Source: a virus. From it: a stretch of 21,040 nucleotides of DNA. The notes beneath the pieces were generated by a model that worked only from the letters and a program-made list of their open reading frames with translations, did not search any database and was not told where the DNA came from. This document shows positions 8,237 through 15,012 of this stretch, piece by piece (position 1 is the first letter of the stretch; the number at the start of each line of letters is the position of its first letter). A program made the position numbers and the translations under genes. The stretch is taken from the IMG/VR virus record IMGVR_UViG_3300023278_002315, positions 1 through 21,040 of that record. One strand, given 5' to 3'.

Positions 8237-8401
8237 CCCAAATCTTTGGGAACAAACACTATTTTCGTTGAAAATTCGCAATGGCGAATTTAAACGAAAA
8301 TACAGGGACGAAGACAAAATGATGTCCCTGCCGTGTTTGCCTTGACACACAAAGACATAAGAGTGTGTCAAGGTGCTATTCGCATTCCTTAAAGATTTGG
8401 G
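8237..8401 (+). ncRNA. Candidate multi-junction structured RNA in the divergent region
   Basis: A long-range helix pairs 8237-8252 with 8385-8401 (about 15 pairs, one bulge, one G-U if read on the plus strand). Inside it, 8253-8259 pairs with 8333-8339 and encloses two hairpins: 8261-8279 with 8284-8301 (loop AATG) and 8303-8309 with 8324-8330. A third hairpin of 11 perfect pairs follows (8340-8350 with 8363-8373). The region is visibly less AT-rich than its neighbours. The G-U pair and a TATAAT just upstream favour the plus strand, but inverted repeats read on both strands. It could be a non-coding RNA, a long leader or a replication origin. It matches no RNA family I know, including tmRNA and RNase P RNA. 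Confidence 0.45.
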
Positions 8402-8532
8402 CGCATTAGGTTTCCTTCCCTTCGGGTTAGCCACCCTGTGTCCTGTGGACACAAAGTCGGCTTTGGGTAACAATAATGTTGCCATAATTTAACACTTGGC
8501 TATTTGAAATAGTAGTCGTTAGGATAACTCAA
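8402..8532. other. Non-coding leader before the first plus-strand gene
   Basis: This stretch continues the structured region. It holds a CCC-TTC-GGG mini-hairpin (8418-8426) and a 7-bp hairpin TGTGTCC/GGACACA with a three-base loop (8437-8453), which an AGCC/GGCT helix may enclose. The frame that crosses it on the minus strand has no ribosome binding site and appears non-coding. An AGGA at 8521-8524 serves the next gene. Confidence 0.45.
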
Positions 8533-8997
8533 ATGGGTTATACATTTACTGAGAGAGTATACGAGAATTCAAGAAAACCAGGATTAGAAGGTTTATGGGT
8601 TTCGTATAATCCTTACAAGATAGTTGCTAATAAAAAAGACTATGATGAAGGCAAGAAAGCCTTTGGTTCCAAGACAGGTATGTTTCGTCCTGATGAACCA
8701 CATTATGGGGTATCACTTAACCAAAAGAACGAAGGTTGTTTTGGTTGGGATACAAGATTAGTAGTTAAACTTGATAGTCATCAAGGAATTATGAAGGACG
8801 AAAAATCCTTTAACGAGTTCTTTGAAGGTTTAAATGATATGTGTGCTGTTGCTGGTAAGATGATTTTTCATCCTGTTAGTGATGATAACGCTGATAGAGA
8901 AGGTTTACCTTCTACATTTAAAGAATATCAAGCCTTGATGAAGGATAGGTTATACCTGAATTTTAAGGTATATACCAAAGTAACTCAGTCTAAATAA
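8533..8997 (+). CDS. Protein of unknown function, first plus-strand gene
   Basis: The gene encodes 154 residues from ATG 8533, with AGGA about eight bases upstream. The protein is soluble, with no membrane segment or signal peptide, and is rich in aromatic residues and Gly (LEGLWVSYNPYKIV, GCFGWDTRLVVKLD). A GIMKDEKSFNEFFEGLNDMC helix is followed by a YLNFKVYTKV strand. Codon use is less AT-biased than in the genes at 9759-15668. It is flanked by the structured region upstream and a long hairpin immediately downstream, so it may form its own transcription unit. Its early position suggests a host-takeover or nucleic-acid-binding role, but no family is recognised. Confidence 0.7.
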   Translation: MGYTFTERVYENSRKPGLEGLWVSYNPYKIVANKKDYDEGKKAFGSKTGMFRPDEPHYGVSLNQKNEGCFGWDTRLVVKLDSHQGIMKDEKSFNEFFEGLNDMCAVAGKMIFHPVSDDNADREGLPSTFKEYQALMKDRLYLNFKVYTKVTQSK

Positions 8998-9049
8998 GGT
9001 TAATTGCATAGGGACATATCGTTTGCGATATGTTCCTTATGCAATAACC
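8998..9049 (+). terminator. Strong 20-bp hairpin directly after the 154-residue gene
   Basis: The stem runs 8998-9021 against 9026-9049: GGTT/AACC, an 8-bp ATTGCATA/TATGCAAT segment and an 11-bp upper stem, with single-base bulges and a TTTG loop. It begins one base after the TAA. No T-run follows, so it is not a textbook intrinsic terminator. It may act as a terminator with a factor, as an mRNA 3' end stabiliser, or as an RNase III site. Confidence 0.5.
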
Positions 9050-9095
9050 AGGTTAGATACCTTACAATAGTCAAAGTGTTGTCTTTTAAAAAATT

Positions 9096-9201
9096 AGGCT
9101 AAATAATCAAATCATACACAATCTCTCAACCCTTAGTTAGTTTGAGTTATTGTTTTTCTTATAGTGTTATTGATTACCCAATAAATCATATTATTTAGCC
9201 T
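9096..9201 (+). repeat. Long-range inverted repeat bracketing an 82-nt loop
   Basis: AGGCTAAATAAT (9096-9107) pairs perfectly with ATTATTTAGCCT (9190-9201). The loop includes a 5-bp helix (9125-9129 with 9142-9146). The remaining 9202-9290 is AT-rich and ends in purine-rich AAGGATAAGAAGGA. The gap from 8998 to 9290 has no gene. Confidence 0.55.
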
Positions 9202-9290
9202 ATAAATTATTTTATATATTATTATAAGTTTTATTTATCCTTGCTTATAATAATACCATTAGAAAGGATAAGAAGGAATATAATAATACT

Positions 9291-9542
9291 ATGTTAGGTA
9301 AAAAAATAGTAGTTAAGAACTTAAATACATATCAAATAAATATGTTAGCACTCATAAAGATAGCAATAAATAGCAATGGCAATTTGGTTAGTCCAAAGAA
9401 CTTAGATTACGCAAGAATGTATGCGGAATTAGATATGCTATCTGATAATATATGTGTTGACATTGATTTAAACTGTTTAGACAATTTAACTTTCATTACA
9501 GCACAAAGTAGACGAAGTTGTTTTAATATGTTTATAGTTTGA
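9291..9542 (+). CDS. Small protein of unknown function
   Basis: The frame encodes 83 residues from ATG 9291. The nearest purine-rich ribosome binding site (GAAGGA) is rather far upstream, so the start is uncertain. The protein has an alternating hydrophobic N-terminus (KKIVVKNLNTYQINMLALIKIAI) and three Cys in the C-terminal third (NICVDIDLNCLDNL, SRRSCFNMF). It is not recognised. The stop is followed after 16 bases by the 18-bp inverted repeat described next. Confidence 0.55.
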   Translation: MLGKKIVVKNLNTYQINMLALIKIAINSNGNLVSPKNLDYARMYAELDMLSDNICVDIDLNCLDNLTFITAQSRRSCFNMFIV

Positions 9543-9558
9543 TTTGATTAACCAAGAG

Positions 9559-9725
9559 AGTGCAATTAATGTAATTATAAAGGATATCGCTCTAAGAGCA
9601 TATGAAAACAACCCTTTGTAATAGTGTATTTGCGTAACAATTCACCAGAAAATAGTTTCTTTCTCTATTGAAATTATTAGTAAGTTTGGAATACTCATAG
9701 GCATTGGAATTACATTAATTGCACT
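9559..9725 (+). ncRNA. Intergenic structured element closed by a perfect 18-bp helix
   Basis: Positions 9559-9576 and 9708-9725 are perfect reverse complements, enclosing 131 nt. Inside, AAAGG (9579-9583) pairs with CCTTT (9613-9617) and encloses a hairpin formed by 9584-9587/9600-9603 and GCTC/GAGC (9589-9592/9596-9599). A further short stem AATAG/CTATT follows at about 9651-9670. It fills most of the gap before the ribosome binding site of the next gene. There is no T-run, so it is not an intrinsic terminator. An RNA domain or a DNA cruciform are both possible. Confidence 0.5.
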
Positions 9726-9758
9726 TTACATTTTAATCTTATGAAAGGAAGGTATAGA

Positions 9759-9974
9759 ATGTATTTATATGTGCCAAGATATAAACCTGAATTAATAGAA
9801 TATGTATCAATTACATCAAATTCACCAAAATATAAAGTTAAAACCATATCAAAAGAAAAATTAAAAGAAATGTATTGTTATTTAAGATATCCAGGGTTTC
9901 ATTGGAAAAAGAATAGAGCAATTCAACATAAAATAGATATACAATATTCTTATAATCAGGAAAATAAACTATGA
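9759..9974 (+). CDS. Small basic protein of unknown function
   Basis: I place the start at ATG 9759 (MYLYVPRYKPELIEY), since AAAGGAAGG lies at the right distance before it; an in-frame ATG at 9741 lacks a site. That gives 71 residues, Lys/Tyr-rich, with a KTISKEKLKEMYCYLRYPGFHWKKNRAIQHKI segment. No membrane segment is seen. The TGA overlaps the next ATG (ATGA), so it is coupled to the membrane-protein gene downstream. It is not recognised. Confidence 0.6.
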   Translation: MYLYVPRYKPELIEYVSITSNSPKYKVKTISKEKLKEMYCYLRYPGFHWKKNRAIQHKIDIQYSYNQENKL

Positions 9975-10156
9975 TAGAAACACTAAGAATAATATTATTT
10001 ATTACTTTATTACCAATACATTTAGTATCTTTTGTATTTGTAATATTATTTTCACTATTAACTAAACTTCTTTTAAAAGCAAATCATATGTTATTTGAAC
10101 ATATGGACGATTTGTTACAAGAAAGAAGGATAAAGGAAAGGCGAAATCATGAATAA
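9971..10156 (+). CDS. Small single-pass membrane protein
   Basis: The gene encodes 61 residues and starts with ATGA overlap at 9971. Residues 5-36 are almost wholly hydrophobic (LRIILFITLLPIHLVSFVFVILFSLLTKLLL), enough for one long or two short membrane passes. A charged tail follows (LLQERRIKERRNHE). It overlaps the next gene by eight bases. In phages, small membrane proteins next to early genes often act in lysis control, exclusion or host-membrane change, but nothing here decides between them. Confidence 0.65.
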   Translation: MIETLRIILFITLLPIHLVSFVFVILFSLLTKLLLKANHMLFEHMDDLLQERRIKERRNHE

Positions 10157-10580
10157 GTTAGGATATAATAGTTATGATGATGATCGTAGTAATAACTATT
10201 GGTTAATACGAATATTAAAGAAACTTTTTTTAGTGTTATTTGATTATGATAAATCAAAACATTTAAAAAAGGCATATGAAAGACTAATAGAATTAGCATT
10301 AAGAATAGTCGTTTCATTTTCTTTTATAACTGTTTTAATCGTTGCAACACTATATAAACATCACGAATATAATATATATAGTGACGATTTTAATATTTGG
10401 TTGACTACATTCACAGAATATTTAGTAAATGTAACAATAGGGTTTGCAATGCTTTGGGTTGCATTACATATATTAAATATTATATGGAATAAAATAAGTA
10501 AACTTAGTATAATGATGATTATGTGTGATAAAACTAAAACAGGGTTATATCGTTATTATCATCCATTAAGAAACAATTAG
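10149..10580 (+). CDS. Membrane protein with two predicted transmembrane helices
   Basis: The gene encodes 143 residues, starting inside the previous gene, with AGGCG/AAAGG purines upstream. Hydrophobic helices lie at about residues 49-68 (ALRIVVSFSFITVLIVATLY) and 95-118 (YLVNVTIGFAMLWVALHILNII). The N-terminal region before them is basic and aromatic, and the C-terminal tail is basic. Two passes with both ends cytoplasmic fit the charge pattern. It forms a three-gene overlapping unit with the two genes before it. No family is recognised. Confidence 0.65.
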   Translation: MNKLGYNSYDDDRSNNYWLIRILKKLFLVLFDYDKSKHLKKAYERLIELALRIVVSFSFITVLIVATLYKHHEYNIYSDDFNIWLTTFTEYLVNVTIGFAMLWVALHILNIIWNKISKLSIMMIMCDKTKTGLYRYYHPLRNN

Positions 10581-10618
10581 AGTAAACTAAAATACCCTTC
10601 TATTGTTTACACTATGAT

Positions 10619-10716
10619 GTAATAGAGAATTAAGGATAATTGGTTACCAGTCAAGGACAATTGAGATGATTACATATATTTTATAATATATATTCATACC
10701 TTAATTCTCTAATTAC
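10619..10716 (+). ncRNA. Intergenic three-way-junction element
   Basis: The closing helix pairs 10619-10635 with 10699-10716 (17 pairs, one bulge). The loop holds two more helices: AATTG/CAATT (10638-10642 with 10658-10662) and a 7-bp hairpin (10674-10680 with 10685-10691, loop TTAT). This makes a three-way junction between the membrane gene and the zinc-ribbon gene. The next ribosome binding site begins within about a dozen bases of its end. Confidence 0.45.
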
Positions 10717-10736
10717 GAAAGGAAAAGGAAAAGATT

Positions 10737-10919
10737 ATGTTTAAAAATTGGAAACAATTCTTTTATTCAAAATATGGATTTAATCCTGATAGATTAAAAC
10801 AATGTAATGAATGTAAAGAACATTTTCAAGAAGGTTATATTTATAATAACTTATGTGCGTATTGTGAACAAATTAATGTAAAAATTGATAGTTTTATCAA
10901 TGAAAGGAAATGGAAATGA
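10737..10919 (+). CDS. Small zinc-ribbon-like protein
   Basis: The gene encodes 60 residues from ATG 10737 with a GAAAGGAAAAGG site. Two CxxC knuckles, C23-x2-C26 and C40-x2-C43, are separated by 13 residues, which fits a single zinc ribbon. The N-terminus is basic and aromatic (MFKNWKQFFYSKYG), the C-terminus helical and basic. It could bind nucleic acid or act as a protein adaptor. It lies upstream of the ubiquitin-like cassette, but one zinc site is too few for a RING finger. Its ATGA stop overlaps the next start. Confidence 0.65.
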   Translation: MFKNWKQFFYSKYGFNPDRLKQCNECKEHFQEGYIYNNLCAYCEQINVKIDSFINERKWK

Positions 10920-11092
10920 ATTTAATAATGAAAAAAGATAAAGATAAACATAAAGTTCCTGATAATATTAAATCTGAAATTAAAGGTAAATGGAATGATA
11001 ATAAAAAACCATTTACTATGCAAGATTATGCTAATAAAATATATGGCAATATATTTAAGGATTTATGGGATAAAGGGGATAAAGATGAATAA
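10916..11092 (+). CDS. Small Lys/Asp-rich protein of unknown function
   Basis: I place the start at ATG 10916, overlapping the previous TGA, with AAAGGA about seven bases upstream; the ATG at 10910 is too close to that site. It gives 58 residues, very rich in Lys and Asp (MKKDKDKHKVPDNIKSEIKGKWNDNKKP), followed by a helix YANKIYGNIFKDLWDKG. It overlaps the next gene. It is not recognised. Confidence 0.55.
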   Translation: MNLIMKKDKDKHKVPDNIKSEIKGKWNDNKKPFTMQDYANKIYGNIFKDLWDKGDKDE

Positions 11093-11621
11093 ACAACTTA
11101 TTACTCAAAATCAAGCAAATTTAATGTTATTATTAACAAAATTTAATAATGAAATAAAAGAAAAAGAAGGAAATCCATTTAATTGGATTGAAACTAAATA
11201 TTCACCAAATTTAACAATTCAACAAAAAAATGAAAGATATATATTAAAAGAATTAGGATATCAAGGATTATTAAATGATAATACAATATTAACATATCAA
11301 CAATTAATAAAAATACCATATGGATTAGAATTTATTATTACAAAAGATAATATAATAGATATACATACAAGACAATGGCGATATGATAATCAAATGTTAA
11401 GAGTAGAATTTGATGATGATTTTAAAAATCTTAATTATATAACATTAATTAAAGCAAATACTCTACTTTATTTAATAAAAAATCCAAATTCTGAATTAGT
11501 AGCAAGAAAAAAACATAGGTATTTTCATATTATTTCACCTGAACAAGAACAAGATGAATTTCGTGAAATAGAAGAAAGAGAAAATGCAATGGATAATTTT
11601 ATGCAAATACTTCCATTCTAA
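11085..11621 (+). CDS. Protein of unknown function upstream of the Ubl cassette
   Basis: ATG 11085 with an AAAGGGG site gives 178 residues; an in-frame ATG at 10995 lies inside the previous gene and is less likely. The first half is helical (LITQNQANLMLLLTKFNNEIKEKEG, KNERYILKELGYQGLL). The second half has strands (LEFIITKDNIIDIHTRQWRYDNQMLRVEFDDDF) and ends in a Glu-rich helix and ILPF. It shares a strand direction and short gap with the Ubl gene and may belong to the same unit. Whether it is a substrate, regulator or unrelated protein cannot be told. Confidence 0.6.
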   Translation: MNKQLITQNQANLMLLLTKFNNEIKEKEGNPFNWIETKYSPNLTIQQKNERYILKELGYQGLLNDNTILTYQQLIKIPYGLEFIITKDNIIDIHTRQWRYDNQMLRVEFDDDFKNLNYITLIKANTLLYLIKNPNSELVARKKHRYFHIISPEQEQDEFREIEERENAMDNFMQILPF

Positions 11622-11635
11622 TGAATGGGATAACC

Positions 11636-11664
11636 AAGAATAGATGATTAGTCTATCTATTCTT
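11636..11664 (+). repeat. 10-bp hairpin between the 178-residue gene and the Ubl gene
   Basis: AAGAATAGAT (11636-11645) pairs with ATCTATTCTT (11655-11664) around a nine-base loop, 15 bases after the stop codon. It is followed by a mini-stem CTAC/GTAG (11671-11681) and then the GAAGGGAAA site. There is no T-run. It is the simplest member of the set of gap-bracketing inverted repeats. Confidence 0.6.
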
Positions 11665-11696
11665 ACAATACTACAATGTAGTGAAGGGAAATTAAA

Positions 11697-11939
11697 ATGG
11701 CTGAACAAAATACTATTAGATTACTTAATAATAGTGATACTTTTGAGAATACATTAGTTACATCAACCTCTGTTGGGGGTTTAAGAACTGAATTAGATAT
11801 TCCAAATAGTGCTACTGTTAATGTGAACCAAGCAAGGGCTAATAATGATACATTATTAGAACCAGCCGAAGGCGCTGAATACGCTGTTGTATCTGTTGTA
11901 TACAATGATAAAACAGGCGGTAAAATAGTAGTTAAATAG
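11697..11939 (+). CDS. Ubiquitin-like beta-grasp protein (Ubl/ThiS-MoaD-like)
   Basis: The gene encodes 80 residues, starting at ATG 11697 with a GAAGGGAAA site. The pattern SATVNVNQARANNDTLLEPAEGAEYAVVSVVYNDKTGG (residues 38-75) is that of the beta-grasp ThiS/MoaD/Ubl family: a strand with N-x-x-x, a 'dt-L' turn, an acidic-Gly turn, a strand, and a terminal Gly-Gly. The diglycine is at residues 74-75 and is followed by a five-residue tail, KIVVK. Ubiquitin precursors must lose such a tail before E1 activation, and a JAMM peptidase is encoded in the same cassette. An E1-like gene completes the context. I infer a protein modifier, although a sulfur carrier is an alternative. The strong base composition shift (more GC than its neighbours) hints at higher conservation or expression. 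Confidence 0.72.
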   Translation: MAEQNTIRLLNNSDTFENTLVTSTSVGGLRTELDIPNSATVNVNQARANNDTLLEPAEGAEYAVVSVVYNDKTGGKIVVK

Positions 11940-11954
11940 TTAATCATATAAAAT

Positions 11955-11994
11955 ATTCAGGTAAAGTATGTATTCATTAATGCTTTACCTGAAT
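11955..11994 (+). repeat. 12-bp inverted repeat between the Ubl and E2-like genes
   Basis: ATTCAGGTAAAG (11955-11966) pairs perfectly with CTTTACCTGAAT (11983-11994) around a 16-base loop; outer AAT/ATT pairs extend it with one bulge. It sits 15 bases after the Ubl stop and directly before the GAAAGGAAAAGG site of the next gene. No T-run follows. Confidence 0.6.
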
Positions 11995-12017
11995 TATTGA
12001 AAGGAAAAGGAAATATA

Positions 12018-13979
12018 GTGAGTAAATGGAATAGGAATAGTTACATTATTACATCTTTTGAAAAAGGAAAAATCAATAGTAAGGATTTTATTAATGATAT
12101 ATTATTAGGTCCACAAAAAGAAATATTAGAACAATTAAAAATATTTAATGATAATTATTATTATAATACACCAGAATTAGCAAAAAAAGTTAAACCATTA
12201 ACAGTAACCAAGGGTTTTCGTTTATCACCAGGAAGTTCTAATACTATTAAAGAGATGGTGCAAACTCATTGTTTAGGTTGGAAAAAAGGAACACCAATTA
12301 GAAATCTGTTTAGAGAACCATATGGACATTATTTTAGAAATATAGGCGATAGATATCATAGAATTGATAATAGTTTATGGAATATGCGAAATGAAGGATT
12401 ATCTTGGCAAGATAATACAATAATAACAGATAAATTAATAGAAAATATACAAGATGAAATTAAAAAACAAATAGAAAATACAAATAAACAACATAAAGAT
12501 ATGGAAGTCTTTTGTTATTTTGAACAAAATAAATTAGAAAAATCACAATCACCATTAAGTGTTTCAGAAGTATCTACAAATTTAACTTTTTATATTAAAT
12601 TTTCAAATCAAGTTATGCCTATTTGGCATAAAGATAAATTTATAGAAAATTTAGATATACCAGGTAATATATGGATAAAATCAGAAATTCATTTAAGAAA
12701 ATATATTAATCATTTACTAAATCAAGCAGATCAATTTGATAAAATTAATATTGATGATGAAGAAATAAATTTAGATAATACTTATTATAATGATCGTAAT
12801 GAACAAGAAATATTAGCAAATAATAAATCACTAAGACTTAAACAAGAAATATGGAAACAATTAAAATTAGAAAAAGATATTTCTGTTTTAGAATTACCTA
12901 ATTCATTAGAAATAATATTTACATTTATGGGAATAATGTATACTATAAATAAACTTAGATATAGAATACCTTCAACAAGAGTATTAGGATATTGGGAATA
13001 TGAATATGCACAAATGCACACAGGTTATGATTTGGCTTTTCCATTCATATCTTCACATTCAGGTTATGTTCACGATAATTCACCTATATTTGCGATAAGT
13101 GATCAATTAACAACAAGCACTGAAAATATAGAAAAAATAGTAACACCAGGAACGAATAATGGAAAATTACATATACAAAATGCTTTTAAGCATGTATGTG
13201 GCGGATCTGTTGGCGTTAAAATGGCACATACTTTGGCTTCTATGGATTTTAATTCATTTAAAGTGCATTTTGATAATTGGAAAACATATAATATAACACA
13301 TTCTCATCCATTAAATCAATTAACACATTTATTTTATGGAATGCCAAAGGAAAGAAAATCATCATTTAAAACTTTAATAACACCAGATATACAAATTAAT
13401 CAAAAAAAAGTATGGCAAATGTGTATGTATGATATTAATAAAGATAAAAAAATAACAGGTTATCCTGATTATATTTTATCTGATGAAATAGCATATATGC
13501 CACCATTACAAGCAAAATTAAATAGAAATCCAAAGATGATTGAAGATGATGATGGATATAAAATGGATAATCCAGATTATGATCCTGATGAATTACCTTT
13601 TAGTATTCACGAATTAGAAAATGAAAAAAGATTTATAAAATATTGCAATGAACCTGCAAGATTATATGAAGTTCCATTTTCTAAATCATATCAAAATGGT
13701 AATGGCACATTTAGAACAAAACGAGTAAAACCACTATTAAGAGAATTATTTAAACGAATTATAATTAAATATGATACAATTAATTGTGAAACAAGAAAGA
13801 TGTGTCCACTATATACGAATATAAAAAGAATAATGAAAGATAAATTCAATACAATACACGATGATAGTGAAAAACGATTTAATCCAAATGAAAAAACAGG
13901 ATTATCTGTAAAACAAAAACAAATGGAATTAGAAGAATGGAACTCTATTTTTAGAGATACCAGTCATCAAAGTAGATAA
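12018..13979 (+). CDS. Large protein with E2-like segment, middle of the Ubl cassette
   Basis: I choose GTG 12018 (MSKWNRNSYI), because GAAAGGAAAAGG lies before it; the upstream in-frame TTG at 11997 overlaps that site. This gives 653 residues. The N-terminal ~290 residues are not recognised. About residues 290-445 have an E2-like layout: strands (SLEIIFTFMGIMYTI, LRYRIPSTRVLG), then FPFISSHSGYVH near 341, a candidate catalytic Cys at 394 in HVCGG, then a helix and HFDNWKTYNITHSHP. Prokaryotic E2-like proteins share a Pro-rich loop before the Cys and a W-x-x-TYN-like end after it. The C-terminal ~210 residues include CNEPARLY and CETRKMCP. The assignment as E2 is inference, supported mostly by its place between Ubl and JAMM/E1 genes. 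It might instead be a fused target or ligase. Confidence 0.55.
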   Translation: MSKWNRNSYIITSFEKGKINSKDFINDILLGPQKEILEQLKIFNDNYYYNTPELAKKVKPLTVTKGFRLSPGSSNTIKEMVQTHCLGWKKGTPIRNLFREPYGHYFRNIGDRYHRIDNSLWNMRNEGLSWQDNTIITDKLIENIQDEIKKQIENTNKQHKDMEVFCYFEQNKLEKSQSPLSVSEVSTNLTFYIKFSNQVMPIWHKDKFIENLDIPGNIWIKSEIHLRKYINHLLNQADQFDKINIDDEEINLDNTYYNDRNEQEILANNKSLRLKQEIWKQLKLEKDISVLELPNSLEIIFTFMGIMYTINKLRYRIPSTRVLGYWEYEYAQMHTGYDLAFPFISSHSGYVHDNSPIFAISDQLTTSTENIEKIVTPGTNNGKLHIQNAFKHVCGGSVGVKMAHTLASMDFNSFKVHFDNWKTYNITHSHPLNQLTHLFYGMPKERKSSFKTLITPDIQINQKKVWQMCMYDINKDKKITGYPDYILSDEIAYMPPLQAKLNRNPKMIEDDDGYKMDNPDYDPDELPFSIHELENEKRFIKYCNEPARLYEVPFSKSYQNGNGTFRTKRVKPLLRELFKRIIIKYDTINCETRKMCPLYTNIKRIMKDKFNTIHDDSEKRFNPNEKTGLSVKQKQMELEEWNSIFRDTSHQSR

Positions 13980-13994
13980 TTTCATAAATTAATT

Positions 13995-14064
13995 TAAATA
14001 TTAGAGTGATTATAAAAACTTTTTAAAAGGCTACTTATAAGTTATTATATCATTCTAATATTTA
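13995..14064 (+). repeat. 16-bp inverted repeat between the E2-like and JAMM genes
   Basis: Positions 13995-14010 pair with 14049-14064 (16 pairs, one G-U if RNA is read on the plus strand), closing a 38-nt AT-rich loop. It begins 16 bases after the stop and ends just before the AAAGGAAATG site. No T-run follows. Confidence 0.6.
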
Positions 14065-14082
14065 TTAAAGAAAGGAAATGTA

Positions 14083-15012
14083 ATGCGAAAAGAAACTGAG
14101 TTTTACATTGCAGGAAAATGTTGGGATAAAATTCAACACTATGCAAAATATGCTTGGAAAAAACATAAATCAGAAATAGGTGGTATGTTATTAGCAAAAA
14201 AAGATAAAGATAATAATTATTGCTTATTTGAACCTACAATATTAAAACAAGAAATATCAATGGGTAATACTGAATTAGATCAAGATAGTTTAGCAGAATA
14301 TTATTGTAAAATGGGAACAAAATATAATGATATTAGATTTGTTTGGTGGCATAGTCATCATACAATGTCAGCATTTTGGTCAGGAACTGATTTAAAAGCA
14401 ATAGATGAAATGTCTAATGGAACTATGTCTATGTCACTTGTAATTAATTTGAAGGAAGAATATAAATTTAGAGTTAATATATGGAAACCTATTACTACAT
14501 TTGAAGATGTAGATTTAAGAATAGATAGAAAAACAAAATCAATACCAAAATCAATAGAAAAAGAATGTGATGAATTATGTAAACCATCATCTTTAATGTC
14601 ATCAATTAGTTCATATCATTATGGCGGAAATTCTAATGGAATAGATGGACGCCAAATAGCATTAAATTGGGATAGACAAAGTGCAATTATGGATACACAA
14701 GCAGAAATCGTATTAAATAAAGAACATTATAATCAAGTAAGAAATAGAGTTGAAACTATTCATCAAGACTATGAATTTAGTGGAATGAAAAAACACGAAT
14801 ATAAAGACTATAAAAAATCTATATCAGAAGTTAATAAAGTTCTTTTAGAAAATAAAATTGATTTAAGAGTATTGCTTTTAAATAAAAAACAAATAGATCA
14901 AGTAATAGATTGGTTGCCTGTTGAAAGTGTAATACATAATAAATTTCAAAATTGCACTTTTGATGATATTATGATAGAATACCAGTATGATCAGAGAGTG
15001 AGTATGTCATGA
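14083..15012 (+). CDS. JAMM/JAB-family metalloprotease (deubiquitinase-like)
   Basis: The gene encodes 309 residues from ATG 14083 with AAAGGAAATG upstream. JAMM enzymes are zinc isopeptidases that cleave after the diglycine of ubiquitin-like proteins. The signature is complete: E31 (SEIGGMLL), H90-S-H92, then seven residues to S100, two residues, and D103 (WWHSHHTMSAFWSGTD). The catalytic core covers about residues 1-140. The C-terminal ~165 residues are helical, unrecognised, and may bind substrate or the partner proteins. It overlaps the E1-like gene by four bases (ATGA), so the two are co-translated. Its likely jobs are to trim the KIVVK tail of the Ubl and to remove the modifier from targets. 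Confidence 0.85.
   Translation: MRKETEFYIAGKCWDKIQHYAKYAWKKHKSEIGGMLLAKKDKDNNYCLFEPTILKQEISMGNTELDQDSLAEYYCKMGTKYNDIRFVWWHSHHTMSAFWSGTDLKAIDEMSNGTMSMSLVINLKEEYKFRVNIWKPITTFEDVDLRIDRKTKSIPKSIEKECDELCKPSSLMSSISSYHYGGNSNGIDGRQIALNWDRQSAIMDTQAEIVLNKEHYNQVRNRVETIHQDYEFSGMKKHEYKDYKKSISEVNKVLLENKIDLRVLLLNKKQIDQVIDWLPVESVIHNKFQNCTFDDIMIEYQYDQRVSMS

Noticed and set aside
8237-8470. tmRNA or RNase P RNA
   Set aside because: I looked for their universally conserved segments (tRNA-like T arm; the RNase P core) on both strands and found none.
8144-8485. 113-codon open frame on the minus strand
   Set aside because: It has no ribosome binding site, its sequence follows a set of perfect inverted repeats, and its composition is unlike the other proteins. 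The DNA is better explained as structured non-coding sequence.
10737-10919. RING-type E3 ligase for the Ubl cassette
   Set aside because: Only four Cys in two CxxC knuckles are present, enough for one zinc, whereas a RING finger needs two cross-braced sites.
11663-11947. 94-codon open frame opposite the Ubl gene
   Set aside because: It is the antisense shadow of the Ubl gene, which has a good ribosome site and a recognisable fold pattern.
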